From positions 1 through 33,243 of the forward strand of contig NZ_BBPH01000080.1 in assembly GCF_000787695.1 (NCBI RefSeq): 33,243 nt of DNA. Reading direction: 5' to 3'. The translations under genes were made by a program, and so were the position numbers. Shown here piece after piece: positions 25,179 through 31,683 of the stretch. Each line of letters begins with the position of its first letter. Positions within the stretch are counted from its first letter, which is position 1. The notes under the pieces were generated by a model. The model did no database searches and had not been told where the DNA came from. It saw only the letters and a program-made list of their open reading frames with translations. The DNA is from Paracoccus sp. PAMC 22219 (lineage in GTDB: Bacteria > Pseudomonadota > Alphaproteobacteria > Rhodobacterales > Rhodobacteraceae).

Positions 25179-26564
25179 TTACTTGTAGGTGACTTTTTTC
25201 ACGGCTTCGACGATCTCGGCGGGCGTGATCAGCGCGTGCTTTTCCAGGTTGGCGGCATAGGGCATCGGCACGTCCTTGCCGGTGCAGCAGATGACCGGCG
25301 CGTCCAGATAGTCGAACGCGTTCTCCATCAGATAGGCCGAGATGTGGTTGCCGATGGCGCCCACGGGGAAGCCTTCCTCGACGGTCACGCACCGGTTGGT
25401 GCGCTTGACCGACGACAGGATCGCGTCATAGTCCAGCGGACGCAGGGTGCGCAGGTCGATCACGTCGGCCTCGATCCCCTCCTCGGCCAGCTTGGCCGCG
25501 GCCTCCAGCGCATGGGCCACGCCGATGCCGAAGCTGACCAGCGTCACGTCGTCGCCCGACCGGACCGTGTTGGCCTTGCCGAAGGGGATCGTGAAGTCCG
25601 GCAGGTCCGGAACCTCGAAGCTGCGCCCGTAAAGGATCTCGTTCTCCAGGAAGATGACCGGGTTGTTGTCGCGGATCGCCTGTTTCATCAGGCCCTTCGC
25701 GTCGGCCGCCGAATAGGGCATCACCACCTTGAGGCCCGGGATGGCCGCGTACCATGCGGCGTAATCCTGGCTGTGCTGCGCGCCCACGCGGGCGGCGGCA
25801 CCGTTCGGGCCGCGGAACACGATCGGACAGCCCATCTGGCCCCCCGACATGTACAGCGTCTTGGCGGCCGAGTTGATGATGTGGTCGATCGCCTGCATGG
25901 CGAAGTTGAAGGTCATGAACTCGACGATCGGGCGCAGACCGGCCAGCGCCGCCCCGGTGCCGATGCCGGCAAAGCCGATCTCGGAGATGGGGGTGTCCAC
26001 GACGCGCTTGGGTCCGAACCGTTCCAGCAGGCCCTGGCTGATCTTGTAGGCGCCCTGGTACTCGCCCACTTCCTCGCCCATCAGGAAGACGGTGTCGTCG
26101 CGGTCCATCTCTTCGGCCATGGCCTCGCGCAGGGCTTCCCGCACGGTCATGGTCTTCATCTTGGTGCCTTCCGGCCAGTCGGGGCTGCGCGGCTTGGGCT
26201 GCGGGGTCACGACCTCCTCGATGGCGGACTGGCCGGGCTGGGCGCCCTCGTCCTTCTTGGGGGCCTTGGCTTCGGCGGGCTTCTCCTCGGCCTTGGGGGC
26301 GGGGGCCGCGTCGGCGTCTTCTCCCTCCTCGACCAGCAGGGCGATGGGGGTGTTCACGGCGACGCCCTGGGTGCCTTCGGCCACCAGCAGCTTGCCCATG
26401 ATCCCCTCATCGACGGCCTCGAACTCCATCGTGGCCTTGTCGGTCTCGATCTCGGCGATGACGTCGCCGGATTTCACCGCGTCGCCCTCTTTCTTCAGCC
26501 ATTTCGCCAGCGTGCCTTCCTCCATCGTGGGGGACAGGGCGGGCATCAGGATTTCAATTGCCAT
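25179..26564 (-). CDS. pdhB: Pyruvate dehydrogenase E1 beta with N-terminal lipoyl domain
   Basis: The 461-residue protein has an N-terminal lipoyl domain (K43 in [14 protein letters not shown]) and an acidic/Ala linker to about residue 130, then a complete E1-beta: [36 protein letters not shown], later [21 protein letters not shown]1-beta with its own lipoyl domain is known from some alphaproteobacteria and means the complex carries lipoate on both E1 and E2. The domain is nearly the same as that of PdhC, residues 3-23 and 31-54 differing little, which suggests an ancient copy between neighbours. The ATG at 26564 follows GAGGGGGA; an open extension into pdhA is not the start. Confidence 0.96.
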   Translation of the reverse strand: MAIEILMPALSPTMEEGTLAKWLKKEGDAVKSGDVIAEIETDKATMEFEAVDEGIMGKLLVAEGTQGVAVNTPIALLVEEGEDADAAPAPKAEEKPAEAKAPKKDEGAQPGQSAIEEVVTPQPKPRSPDWPEGTKMKTMTVREALREAMAEEMDRDDTVFLMGEEVGEYQGAYKISQGLLERFGPKRVVDTPISEIGFAGIGTGAALAGLRPIVEFMTFNFAMQAIDHIINSAAKTLYMSGGQMGCPIVFRGPNGAAARVGAQHSQDYAAWYAAIPGLKVVMPYSAADAKGLMKQAIRDNNPVIFLENEILYGRSFEVPDLPDFTIPFGKANTVRSGDDVTLVSFGIGVAHALEAAAKLAEEGIEADVIDLRTLRPLDYDAILSSVKRTNRCVTVEEGFPVGAIGNHISAYLMENAFDYLDAPVICCTGKDVPMPYAANLEKHALITPAEIVEAVKKVTYK

Positions 26565-26577
26565 GTGACGGTCCCCC

Positions 26578-27612
26578 TCAGGCGTTCTCTTCGGCGCTGC
26601 CCTGGGGCAGTTCGTCGGCATAGATGTCGGTCCACAGCTCGGCCAGGTCGGGCTCGGGGCTGTCCTTGGCGAATTCGGCGGAATCGTTGACGATGTCCTT
26701 GATTTCCTTGTCCAGCGCCTTGAGATCCTCCTCGGTCGCATGCTTGCCGGTCAGCAGCATGTCGCGGATGTTCTCGATCGGGTCGCGCTCGTCGCGCATC
26801 TTCTGGACCTCCTCGCGGGTCCGGTACTTGGCCGGATCCGACATCGAGTGCCCGCGATAGCGGTAGGTCATGACCTCAAGGATGTAGGGACCCTTGCCGG
26901 CGCGGCAATGCGCCACGGCCTTTTCGCCCGCCGCCTTGACGGCCAGCACGTCCATGCCGTCGACCTGTTCGCCGGGGATGCCGAAGGCCTCGCCGCGACC
27001 GAAGAAGGTCGTCGATTTCGTGGACCGCTTGACCGACATGCCCATGGCATACTGGTTGTTCTCGATCACGAAGACGACCGGCAGGTCCCACAGCTCGGCC
27101 ATGTTGTAGGTCTCGTAGACCTGGCCCTGATTGGCCGCGCCGTCGCCGAAATAGGTGAAGGTGACGTTGTCATTGCCCAGATACTTGTCGGCGAAGGCCA
27201 GACCGGCGCCAAGCGGCACCTGCGCCGCGACGATGCCGTGGCCGCCATAGAAATGCTTTTCGCGGCTGAACATGTGCATGCTGCCGCCCTTGCCCTTGGA
27301 ATAGCCGTCCTGACGACCGGTCAGTTCGGCCATAACGCCGCGCGCCTCCATCCCGCAGGCCAGCATGTGACCGTGGTCACGATAGCTGGTGATGCGCTTG
27401 TCGCCTTCCTTGGCGCAGGCCTCCAGGCCCACGACGACCGCTTCCTGGCCGATGTACAGGTGACAGAACCCGCCGATCAGGCCCATGCCGTACAGCTGTC
27501 CGGCCTTTTCCTCGAATCGGCGGATCAGCAGCATGTCGCGATAGTATTTCAGCAACTCTTCCTTCGACGTGTTCGAAGGAGCCTCCTGCTGGGGGCTTGG
27601 TTTTCTGGCCAT
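26578..27612 (-). CDS. pdhA: Pyruvate dehydrogenase E1 alpha
   Basis: With PdhB it forms the thiamine-diphosphate-dependent E1, decarboxylating pyruvate and acetylating lipoate. 344 residues. Conserved features: [31 protein letters not shown] at the N-terminal half, [11 protein letters not shown] (78-87), the ThDP motif beginning GDG at 156-158 and ending NN at 185-186, and the loop [15 protein letters not shown]. Ribosome site AGGAGG, 11 bases before the ATG. It heads pdhABC. A palindrome and predicted promoter lie directly upstream. Confidence 0.97.
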   Translation of the reverse strand: MARKPSPQQEAPSNTSKEELLKYYRDMLLIRRFEEKAGQLYGMGLIGGFCHLYIGQEAVVVGLEACAKEGDKRITSYRDHGHMLACGMEARGVMAELTGRQDGYSKGKGGSMHMFSREKHFYGGHGIVAAQVPLGAGLAFADKYLGNDNVTFTYFGDGAANQGQVYETYNMAELWDLPVVFVIENNQYAMGMSVKRSTKSTTFFGRGEAFGIPGEQVDGMDVLAVKAAGEKAVAHCRAGKGPYILEVMTYRYRGHSMSDPAKYRTREEVQKMRDERDPIENIRDMLLTGKHATEEDLKALDKEIKDIVNDSAEFAKDSPEPDLAELWTDIYADELPQGSAEENA

Positions 27613-27637
27613 GCGGCGTGTCCTCCTGGAAGCGTGG

Positions 27638-27688
27638 CGGATAGTTCAGCGTTAAACTATCCGTAGCGCATCACCGACAGCCGTGCAA
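27638..27688 (-). promoter_or_regulatory. Predicted pdhA promoter with overlapping operator palindrome
   Basis: Reading the minus strand, TTGCAC (27683-27688) and TACGGA (27660-27665) are 17 bases apart, a plausible promoter with a weak -10. A perfect 9-bp inverted repeat, CGGATAGTT and AACTATCCG with an eight-base gap (27638-27663), overlaps the -10 and the expected start point, the classic position for a repressor. Alternatively it acts as a hairpin in the leader. The E. coli PdhR site is different. Confidence 0.5.
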
Positions 27689-27696
27689 TCCCGGCC

Positions 27697-27990
27697 CTAG
27701 CGCAGCAGGATCTCGTCCGCGCGCAGCAGGCCCAGCACCTCGCGGGCGCGTTCGTCCAGCAGGTCCAGGTCCAGGTAATCGTCCGACAGGCGGCGGGTCA
27801 GGTTCTGCATCCGCGTCACGTCCGCCTGCAGCACGTCGCGGGCCTCGCGCAGGTCCTCGGTCTCGGCCTGGATCTGGATGCGGCGCAGGATGCCCGAGGG
27901 GCCCTGCACCGCCGCATAGGCGAAATACAGCCCCAGCAGGACGGTCAGGACCAGGAAAATGGTGGCGCCGATGGACAGACGTTGGGGCAT
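27697..27990 (-). CDS. FtsB/DivIC-like septum formation initiator
   Basis: A 97-residue single-pass membrane protein: short cytoplasmic N-terminus, one membrane helix (about residues 8-27, ATIFLVLTVLLGLYFAY), then a periplasmic coiled coil (about 36-75, ILRRIQIQAETEDLREARDVL) and the conserved DYLDLDLLDERAREVLGL, typical of FtsB-type divisome linkers that bind FtsL and FtsQ. AAGGA lies nine bases upstream. Placement just before pdhA is common in alphaproteobacteria, though a separate promoter lies in the 84-base gap. Confidence 0.87.
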   Translation of the reverse strand: MPQRLSIGATIFLVLTVLLGLYFAYAAVQGPSGILRRIQIQAETEDLREARDVLQADVTRMQNLTRRLSDDYLDLDLLDERAREVLGLLRADEILLR

Positions 27991-28049
27991 GGCAGGAATC
28001 CTTGTGGCCGGGCGATTATGCCACAGCGCAATCGGCGGGGGAATCCCCG

Positions 28050-28829
28050 TCAGGCGCGGTCGCGGAACATCGCCTCGATCTGGCGGGCGTGGTCGGCCAG
28101 GCCCCAGGGGGCGTTCAGCACGAACATGCCCGATCCGATCATCGAATGGCCGGGCCGGGCCGGGGGGAACGACACCTCGGACAGCAGGGCGTCGGGAAAA
28201 TCGCTGACCAGCTGCGCCGTCATGCCCATGTGGCGATGATCCGTCAGGATCGGATACCACAGCGCGATGACGCCCACGTTCCATTTGCGCGCGATCAGGC
28301 CGATCTGGCGCGGGATCGCGGCATAGTCCGCCTTGACCTCATAGCTGGGGTCGATCAGCAGCATGCCACGGCGCGGATCGGGCGGGCAGACCGCCTGCGC
28401 CATCGCGAATCCGTCCTGCTGGTGCAGGGTCGCGAACCCCGCCACGCGGCGCAGCGCCTGGAATTCCGCGGGATGCAGTTCGGCCAGATGGGCCTTGTCC
28501 TCGTATCGCAGGAAATGCCCCGCGATCAGCGGAGAGCCGGGATAGGACTGTTCGCCCCGCAATGCCCGCACGCCCTGCAGCGCGCGCATCAGCGGATGGT
28601 CGTCCGGCAACCACTGTTCGACGGTGGCGCGGGCGATGCCCTGGGCGGCCTCCTGCGTCTTCTGCGCCTCGGCCCCTGTCAGGTCGTAAAGGCCGCGCCC
28701 CGCATGGGTTTCCAGATAGGACAACGGCTTGTCCTTGCGGGTCAGGTAATCCAGCGCGACCGCCAGCAGCGCGTGCTTGTGCAGGTCGGCCAGGTTCCCG
28801 GCATGATAGGCGTGTTGATAGCTGAGCAT
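28050..28829 (-). CDS. rlmJ: 23S rRNA (adenine-2030 N6)-methyltransferase
   Basis: RlmJ modifies A2030 of 23S rRNA using S-adenosylmethionine. The 259-residue protein begins MLSYQHAYHAGNLADLHKHALL, the diagnostic RlmJ N-terminus, then the SAM motif ETHAGRGLYDL at 40-50 and the catalytic DPSYE in GMLLIDPSYEVKADY, a variant of the DPPY motif as usual in RlmJ. The end (GSGMFVLNAPWGL) also matches. The ribosome site is weak. It follows the small HVA1-domain gene by 39 bases and precedes the ftsB-like gene by 59, so these may be co-transcribed. Confidence 0.94.
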   Translation of the reverse strand: MLSYQHAYHAGNLADLHKHALLAVALDYLTRKDKPLSYLETHAGRGLYDLTGAEAQKTQEAAQGIARATVEQWLPDDHPLMRALQGVRALRGEQSYPGSPLIAGHFLRYEDKAHLAELHPAEFQALRRVAGFATLHQQDGFAMAQAVCPPDPRRGMLLIDPSYEVKADYAAIPRQIGLIARKWNVGVIALWYPILTDHRHMGMTAQLVSDFPDALLSEVSFPPARPGHSMIGSGMFVLNAPWGLADHARQIEAMFRDRA

Positions 28830-28868
28830 CCGCCAGCCATAGCGCGGCCGCGGGGCGGGGAAAAGCCG

Positions 28869-29084
28869 TCAATCGGCGCGGCGCAGCTCCGACCGGCCCT
28901 TGAGCACCTGCGCGCCGTCGTCCTGCTCGATCAGATAGGCGGGATCGTCCCTGGACGCCTTACGGCTGATCTTGCTGCCCTTGATCGTCCGTTGGACGTC
29001 ATCGGTGAAGATCTCGGTGATCTTTCCGGTCGCCTTATGGCCCGACCAGTCCCATTCCACCTTGGTTCCCCTGCGCAGAATCAT
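28869..29084 (-). CDS. HVA1/DUF2945 family small protein (Tudor-like domain)
   Basis: A 71-residue protein covering one HVA1/DUF2945 domain: RGTKVEWDWSGHKATGKI, then RTIKGSKISRKASRDDPAYLIEQDDG and QVLKGRSELRR. The fold is a small SH3/Tudor-like barrel; function in bacteria is unknown. It is the first protein gene after the hairpin array on the same strand and has its ribosome site (GGAGG, four bases before ATG) inside a perfect stem, suggesting translation is controlled. Alternative starts further upstream run through the array and are not credible. Confidence 0.82.
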   Translation of the reverse strand: MILRRGTKVEWDWSGHKATGKITEIFTDDVQRTIKGSKISRKASRDDPAYLIEQDDGAQVLKGRSELRRAD

Positions 29085-29110
29085 GCGGCCTCCGACTGCG
29101 TGTCGGAGGC
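29085..29110 (-). promoter_or_regulatory. Hairpin hiding the ribosome site of the HVA1-domain gene
   Basis: On the minus strand GCCTCCGAC pairs perfectly with GTCGGAGGC (loop ACGCA), and the latter arm carries the gene's GGAGG. The ATG begins three bases after the stem. With this 9-bp stem closed, ribosome binding would be strongly reduced, so heat, a competing RNA or a helicase could act as the switch. Confidence 0.6.
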
Positions 29111-29141
29111 AATGCGTCATGTCGGCGATGGGTTCCGGAAG

Positions 29142-29222
29142 GAAGGCGCGGCGACCTCCAGGGAGGAGGAGGGAGGTCGCCGCTGAACGCTGGCCCAGGG
29201 AGGAGGAGGGGCCGCGTATGGG
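29142..29222 (-). repeat. 81-bp perfect direct repeat, copy A
   Basis: Identical to 29324-29404, offset 182 bases. It covers array unit 6 and its immediate flanks. Perfect identity in a region whose other units differ indicates a recent duplication or gene conversion. Confidence 0.9.
29148..29217 (-). ncRNA. Array unit 6 (last unit)
   Basis: First hairpin 29187-29217 and second hairpin 29148-29183, identical to unit 4. After it come about 37 unstructured bases (with TTCCGGAA at 29133-29140) before the hairpin that covers the HVA1-gene ribosome site. Confidence 0.82.
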
Positions 29223-29224
29223 TC

Positions 29225-29294
29225 GCGGTTCCGGCCAGGGAGGAGGAGAGGCCATCACCGCTAACGACCAGGCAGGGAGGAGGAGAGCCCGTCG
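29225..29294 (-). ncRNA. Array unit 5
   Basis: First hairpin 29265-29294, the weakest of the set (GGC/GCC and CGAC/GTCG around an internal loop). Second hairpin 29225-29261, GCGGT/ACCGC and GGCC/GGCC separated by a three-by-three internal loop. Loop motifs at 29275-29283 and 29238-29246. Confidence 0.75.
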
Positions 29295-29303
29295 TATCCG
29301 TGT

Positions 29304-29320
29304 GCCGCAATCGGGGCGGC
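29304..29320 (-). other. Spacer hairpin between array units 4 and 5
   Basis: The same GCCGC/GCGGC stem with the loop differing only at two or three bases. Flanks CGTATC and CTATGAA are also conserved with the other spacer, so the super-unit (two array units plus spacer) was duplicated. Confidence 0.6.
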
Positions 29321-29323
29321 TAT

Positions 29324-29404
29324 GAAGGCGCGGCGACCTCCAGGGAGGAGGAGGGAGGTCGCCGCTGAACGCTGGCCCAGGGAGGAGGAGGGGCCGCGTA
29401 TGGG
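29324..29404 (-). repeat. 81-bp perfect direct repeat, copy B
   Basis: Second copy, covering array unit 4. Sequence beyond both ends diverges within a few bases, apart from the similar spacer on one side. Confidence 0.9.
29330..29399 (-). ncRNA. Array unit 4 (identical to unit 6)
   Basis: First hairpin 29369-29399 (GGCCC/GGGCC extended by ACGC/GCGT across a bulged T). Second hairpin 29330-29365, 12 perfect pairs. The whole unit with its flanks is identical, base for base, to unit 6. Confidence 0.82.
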
Positions 29405-29406
29405 GT

Positions 29407-29479
29407 GCGGTAGGGCCAGGGAGGAGGAGAGGCCGTACCGCGAACGCCGGGTCCGGGAGGGAGGAGGAGAGGACCGGGC
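29407..29479 (-). ncRNA. Array unit 3
   Basis: First hairpin 29446-29479, nine-pair stem with one G/G mismatch and an enlarged loop. Second hairpin 29407-29441, GCGGTA/TACCGC plus GGCC/GGCC with a single G/G mismatch between. Loop motifs at 29459-29467 and 29419-29427. Confidence 0.8.
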
Positions 29480-29489
29480 GTATCAGCGT

Positions 29490-29506
29490 GCCGCAAATGG
29501 GGCGGC
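29490..29506 (-). other. Spacer hairpin between array units 2 and 3
   Basis: GCCGC/GCGGC around a seven-base loop, embedded in a spacer (29477-29512) that closely matches the one at 29291-29326. Units 2 and 3 are kept about 40 bases apart by it, whereas units without it are 7-11 bases apart. It may be a processing site. Confidence 0.6.
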
Positions 29507-29519
29507 TATGAAACTTTTT

Positions 29520-29589
29520 GCGGCGACCCCTGGGAGGGAGGAGCGGGGCCGCCGCCTGGCACATGAACCCGGGGAGGAGGATCGGGTTC
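29520..29589 (-). ncRNA. Array unit 2
   Basis: First hairpin 29565-29589, seven pairs (GAACCCG/CGGGTTC). Second hairpin 29520-29555, six plus four pairs with one A/C mismatch. The loop of the second hairpin is the only deviating one: plus strand GGGAGGAGC at 29536-29544 where the others have GGGAGGAGG. Confidence 0.78.
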
Positions 29590-29600
29590 CTGCGCGTCTG

Positions 29601-29673
29601 GGCGGCATCCTCCAGGGAGGAGGAGAGGAGGATGCCGCCGGTCCCGGACCCAGGGAGGAGGAGAGGGCCGGGA
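29601..29673 (-). ncRNA. Array unit 1 (first after the DUF1127 gene)
   Basis: First hairpin 29642-29673: TCCCGG/CCGGGA, a bulged A, then CCC/GGG. Second hairpin 29601-29639: 13 perfect pairs ending next to the loop in CTCC/GGAG. Loop motifs at 29653-29661 and 29615-29623. In each unit the second hairpin (3' on the minus strand) is usually the stronger. Confidence 0.8.
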
Positions 29674-29697
29674 ATGCGAATTCTTGGTGTCCCAGGT

Positions 29698-29925
29698 TTA
29701 CTGGGCCGAGCCCCATGCCGCTTCGTGCGCCAGGCGGGTGATCATCGAGCGGTTGATGCCCAGATCGTCCAGGTCGCGGGTGGTCAGGGCGTTCAGTTCA
29801 CGCACGGTCTGGCGGTAGACCGCGCGGCGGGCGCGGTTTTCCTGCATCCGCTGGATCGCGCTCAGCAGGCGGCCACGCAGGCCGGCGTCGGCGGTGGCGT
29901 TGTGTGCTTGGGCGATAACAGCCAT
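29698..29925 (-). CDS. DUF1127 protein, CcaF1-like
   Basis: A 75-residue basic protein. After a variable N-terminus (MAVIAQAHNATADAGLRGRLLSAI) comes the DUF1127 (YjiS-like) core, about residues 30-70: QRMQENRARRAVYRQTVRELNALTTRDLDDLGINRSMITRLAHEAAWG. In R. sphaeroides the DUF1127 protein encoded directly before the CcsR RNAs, CcaF1, binds RNA and influences sRNA maturation; here position and family are the same, so the same job is likely. The ATG at 29925 has AAAGGA seven bases upstream; the ATG at 29946 lies before that site. The hairpin array begins 25 bases after its stop and is presumably cut from the same transcript. Confidence 0.9.
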   Translation of the reverse strand: MAVIAQAHNATADAGLRGRLLSAIQRMQENRARRAVYRQTVRELNALTTRDLDDLGINRSMITRLAHEAAWGSAQ

Positions 29926-29990
29926 GGTCGTATCCTTTCGGTTCATCTCGTCTGCGCCGTTCCCGGATTGGCCCGGCGTTTCGTTGAGTT

Positions 29991-30020
29991 GAAGATGGCG
30001 CTATCGGGGCGGTTTCACAA
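29991..30020 (-). promoter_or_regulatory. RpoH-like promoter of the DUF1127-array transcript
   Basis: On the minus strand TTGTGAAA (30013-30020) is followed, 17 bases after its TTG, by CGCCATCT, resembling heat-shock sigma (CTTGAAA / CCATNT) elements. The start point would be near 29984, giving a leader of about 60 bases. The orthologous R. sphaeroides locus is RpoHI/HII-dependent, which is why I looked for this type; the match is partial. Confidence 0.4.
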
Positions 30021-30082
30021 CGGACGGTTTCGTAATGCTGCCATGCAGCAATTGCATAGCCAAGGCTGACCTATCGTCTTCT

Positions 30083-30098
30083 TTAACGATGAATTAAC
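30083..30098. promoter_or_regulatory. CtrA-type box TTAA-N7-TTAAC
   Basis: TTAACGATGAATTAAC is a perfect match to the CtrA consensus in GC-rich DNA where TTAA is rare. It lies in the 338-base gap between the DUF1127 gene and mrp, about 100 bases upstream of the predicted DUF1127 promoter and 166 before mrp, so either could be the target. Confidence 0.5.
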
Positions 30099-30112
30099 GA
30101 CATAAAATTGAC

Positions 30113-30126
30113 ACAGATACATCTGT
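30113..30126. promoter_or_regulatory. Perfect palindrome ACAGAT-AC-ATCTGT, possible operator
   Basis: A 6-2-6 palindrome directly follows TTGACA (30108-30113), a perfect -35 element on the plus strand towards mrp, although no good -10 is found at the proper distance. The rest of the gap up to 30263 (AT-richer, then GC-rich) shows nothing I recognise. Confidence 0.4.
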
Positions 30127-30263
30127 TAGCGGTCACGCCGCAGTCGCAAAAATCGCCTGTTTGAAAGCGTTTAGCGCGGGTCTGTACGGATTGTCGCAGG
30201 GGTGTTGAGGGTCCGGCATCTATGCTTCATGCTGCCCGCCGAACAAAGACACAGGTCCTTCAC

Positions 30264-31355
30264 ATGCCCGTCACACGCGAAACGATCCTTACGGCAATCT
30301 CGGATATCGTCCTTCCGCAGGGGGGAACGCTGGGTCAGGCCGACCTGATCCGCGCGCTGACCATCGATCAGGACACCGTCCGATTCGTTCTGGAGGTCGA
30401 GAATGCGGCCACCGCACAGGCCATGGCCCCGGTCGAGACCGAGGCCCGCGCCCGGCTGGAACGCATCCCCGGCGTGGCCAAGGTCCAGATCGTCATGACC
30501 GCCCCCGCAAAGCCCGCGCCGCCCAAGGCGGTGTCGGGGCAGGGGGCCGCGCCGTCCCTGAAGATCGGTGGGCATCCCACGCCCCAGGCCGGTCCGCAGG
30601 CGATTCCCGGCGTGCGCCACATCATCGCCGTCGGATCGGGCAAGGGCGGCGTGGGGAAATCCACCGTCACCTCGAACCTGGCGGTGGCGCTGGCCCGCGC
30701 GGGCCGCAAGGTCGGCCTGCTGGACGCGGACATCTATGGCCCCTCGCAGCCGCGGATGATGGGCGTGTCGGGCCGGCCCGCCAGCCCCGACGGTCAGCGC
30801 ATCGACCCGATGCACGCGCACGGCGTCACCGTCATGTCGATCGGGCTGATGCTGAAGGAGGGCGAGGCGCTGGTCTGGCGCGGGCCCATGCTGATGGGCG
30901 CGCTGCAGCAGTTGCTGCAGCAGGTGAACTGGGGAGAGCTGGACGTCCTGCTGATCGACCTGCCGCCCGGCACCGGCGACGTGCAGCTGTCGCTGTGCCA
31001 GAAGGCCCCCGTCACCGGCGCGATCATCGTGTCGACGCCGCAGGACGTGGCGCTGCTGGATGCGCGGCGCGCGATCGACATGTTCGGCAAGCTGAAGACC
31101 CCTGTCCTGGGCCTGATCGAGAACATGTCGACCTATATCTGCCCCAAATGCGGCCACGAGGCGCATCTGTTCGGCCATGGCGGCGTGGCCGCCGAGGCCG
31201 AGGCGCTGAACCTGCCGTTCCTGGGCGCGCTGCCGCTGGAGCTGGAGGTGCGGATGGCCGGCGATTCGGGCCGTCCGGTGGCCCTGGGTGACGGCGATGT
31301 CGCGCAGGCCTATGCCCGCCTGGCCGACCGCCTTGTGCAGGGCGGCATCGCCTGA
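30264..31355 (+). CDS. mrp: Mrp/NBP35-family iron-sulfur carrier ATPase
   Basis: ApbC/Mrp proteins bind a [4Fe-4S] cluster and pass it to target proteins; a P-loop ATPase domain is required. The 363-residue product has an N-terminal DUF59/MIP18-like domain ([21 protein letters not shown] to about 80), a Pro/Ala linker, the deviant Walker A GKGGVGKS at 126-133, [12 protein letters not shown], and the dimer cluster site CPKC at 293-296 in [14 protein letters not shown]. The start at 30264 fits the family; an ATG 42 bases earlier is also open with GAGGGT before it. The gene is followed by a 618-base gap to mraZ. Confidence 0.93.
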   Translation: MPVTRETILTAISDIVLPQGGTLGQADLIRALTIDQDTVRFVLEVENAATAQAMAPVETEARARLERIPGVAKVQIVMTAPAKPAPPKAVSGQGAAPSLKIGGHPTPQAGPQAIPGVRHIIAVGSGKGGVGKSTVTSNLAVALARAGRKVGLLDADIYGPSQPRMMGVSGRPASPDGQRIDPMHAHGVTVMSIGLMLKEGEALVWRGPMLMGALQQLLQQVNWGELDVLLIDLPPGTGDVQLSLCQKAPVTGAIIVSTPQDVALLDARRAIDMFGKLKTPVLGLIENMSTYICPKCGHEAHLFGHGGVAAEAEALNLPFLGALPLELEVRMAGDSGRPVALGDGDVAQAYARLADRLVQGGIA

Positions 31356-31368
31356 TCCTGGCCCGATC

Positions 31369-31406
31369 CGGGAAAGCACGGGACGGTCGGGAAATTGCGG
31401 GACGAG
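31369..31406 (+). repeat. Four CGGGA repeats in about one-turn spacing
   Basis: CGGGA starts at 31369, 31379, 31388 and 31398 (spacing 10, 9, 10); seen otherwise, it is a 19-bp unit twice in tandem with 14 of 19 matching. It begins 14 bases after the mrp stop. The periodicity is like the TGGGN repeats bound by MraZ, but it lies about 570 bases from mraZ, so the link is uncertain. Confidence 0.45.
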
Positions 31407-31436
31407 GGGGCGAAATGACCTCTCGTTGCCGTGATG

Positions 31437-31456
31437 TTTCGTGATCTGTTACGAAA
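31437..31456. promoter_or_regulatory. Inverted repeat TTTCGT-N8-ACGAAA
   Basis: A perfect 6-bp inverted repeat with an eight-base gap, in the AT-richer part of the mrp-mraZ gap. Possible binding site of an unidentified regulator. Between it and 31683 I see no gene, terminator or clear promoter. Confidence 0.3.
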
Positions 31457-31683
31457 GTTTCGCGAGCATTCCGGGATTTTGAACTTGCAGGACCGTGAAC
31501 TGTGGTGAATTGGACCCAGTGACAGGCAAATTCCATCCGGCACTCGCCTTCTAGATGTAGTGTGGCTTTCCCGTCACTCCACCAAACTTTGTCCAAATCA
31601 TGCCGCGAATGCGGTCTTTTTCGATTCGGAGGCCCTCAGTTCCCCCGGCGAAATGCGGCTGATGGCCCAAGAATACCGTTGCT

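Larger units (their letters stand above)
29148..29673 (-). ncRNA. CcsR/cuckoo-type array: twelve hairpins with CCUCCUCCC loops
   Basis: On the minus strand, beginning about 25 bases after the DUF1127 stop, twelve hairpins in a row each expose CCTCCTCCC (one copy has a changed first base) in the loop. Stems differ in sequence yet pair in every case, from 13 perfect pairs to 5-9 pairs with one mismatch or bulge; this covariation shows that structure is selected. R. sphaeroides CcsR1-4 have two such hairpins per RNA and are cut from a transcript starting at a DUF1127 gene; they are stress-induced and affect C1 metabolism and pyruvate dehydrogenase. By that measure there are six units here. The loops complement Shine-Dalgarno sequences. 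No T-run follows the last unit. Confidence 0.85.

Noticed and set aside
23859..26690. 943-codon plus-strand frame opposite pdhBC
   Set aside because: It is the reverse shadow of well-identified pdh genes in GC-rich DNA, with no family motifs and histidine/leucine/glycine-rich composition.
29142..29673. CRISPR array
   Set aside because: Repeats are only 9-13 bases of loop within differing hairpins, spacing varies, stems are self-complementary, and there are no cas genes.
29142..29673. Plus-strand series of Shine-Dalgarno sequences before small genes
   Set aside because: GGGAGGAGG on the plus strand is not followed by start codons with plausible frames; the DUF1127 gene and homologous loci place the transcript on the minus strand.
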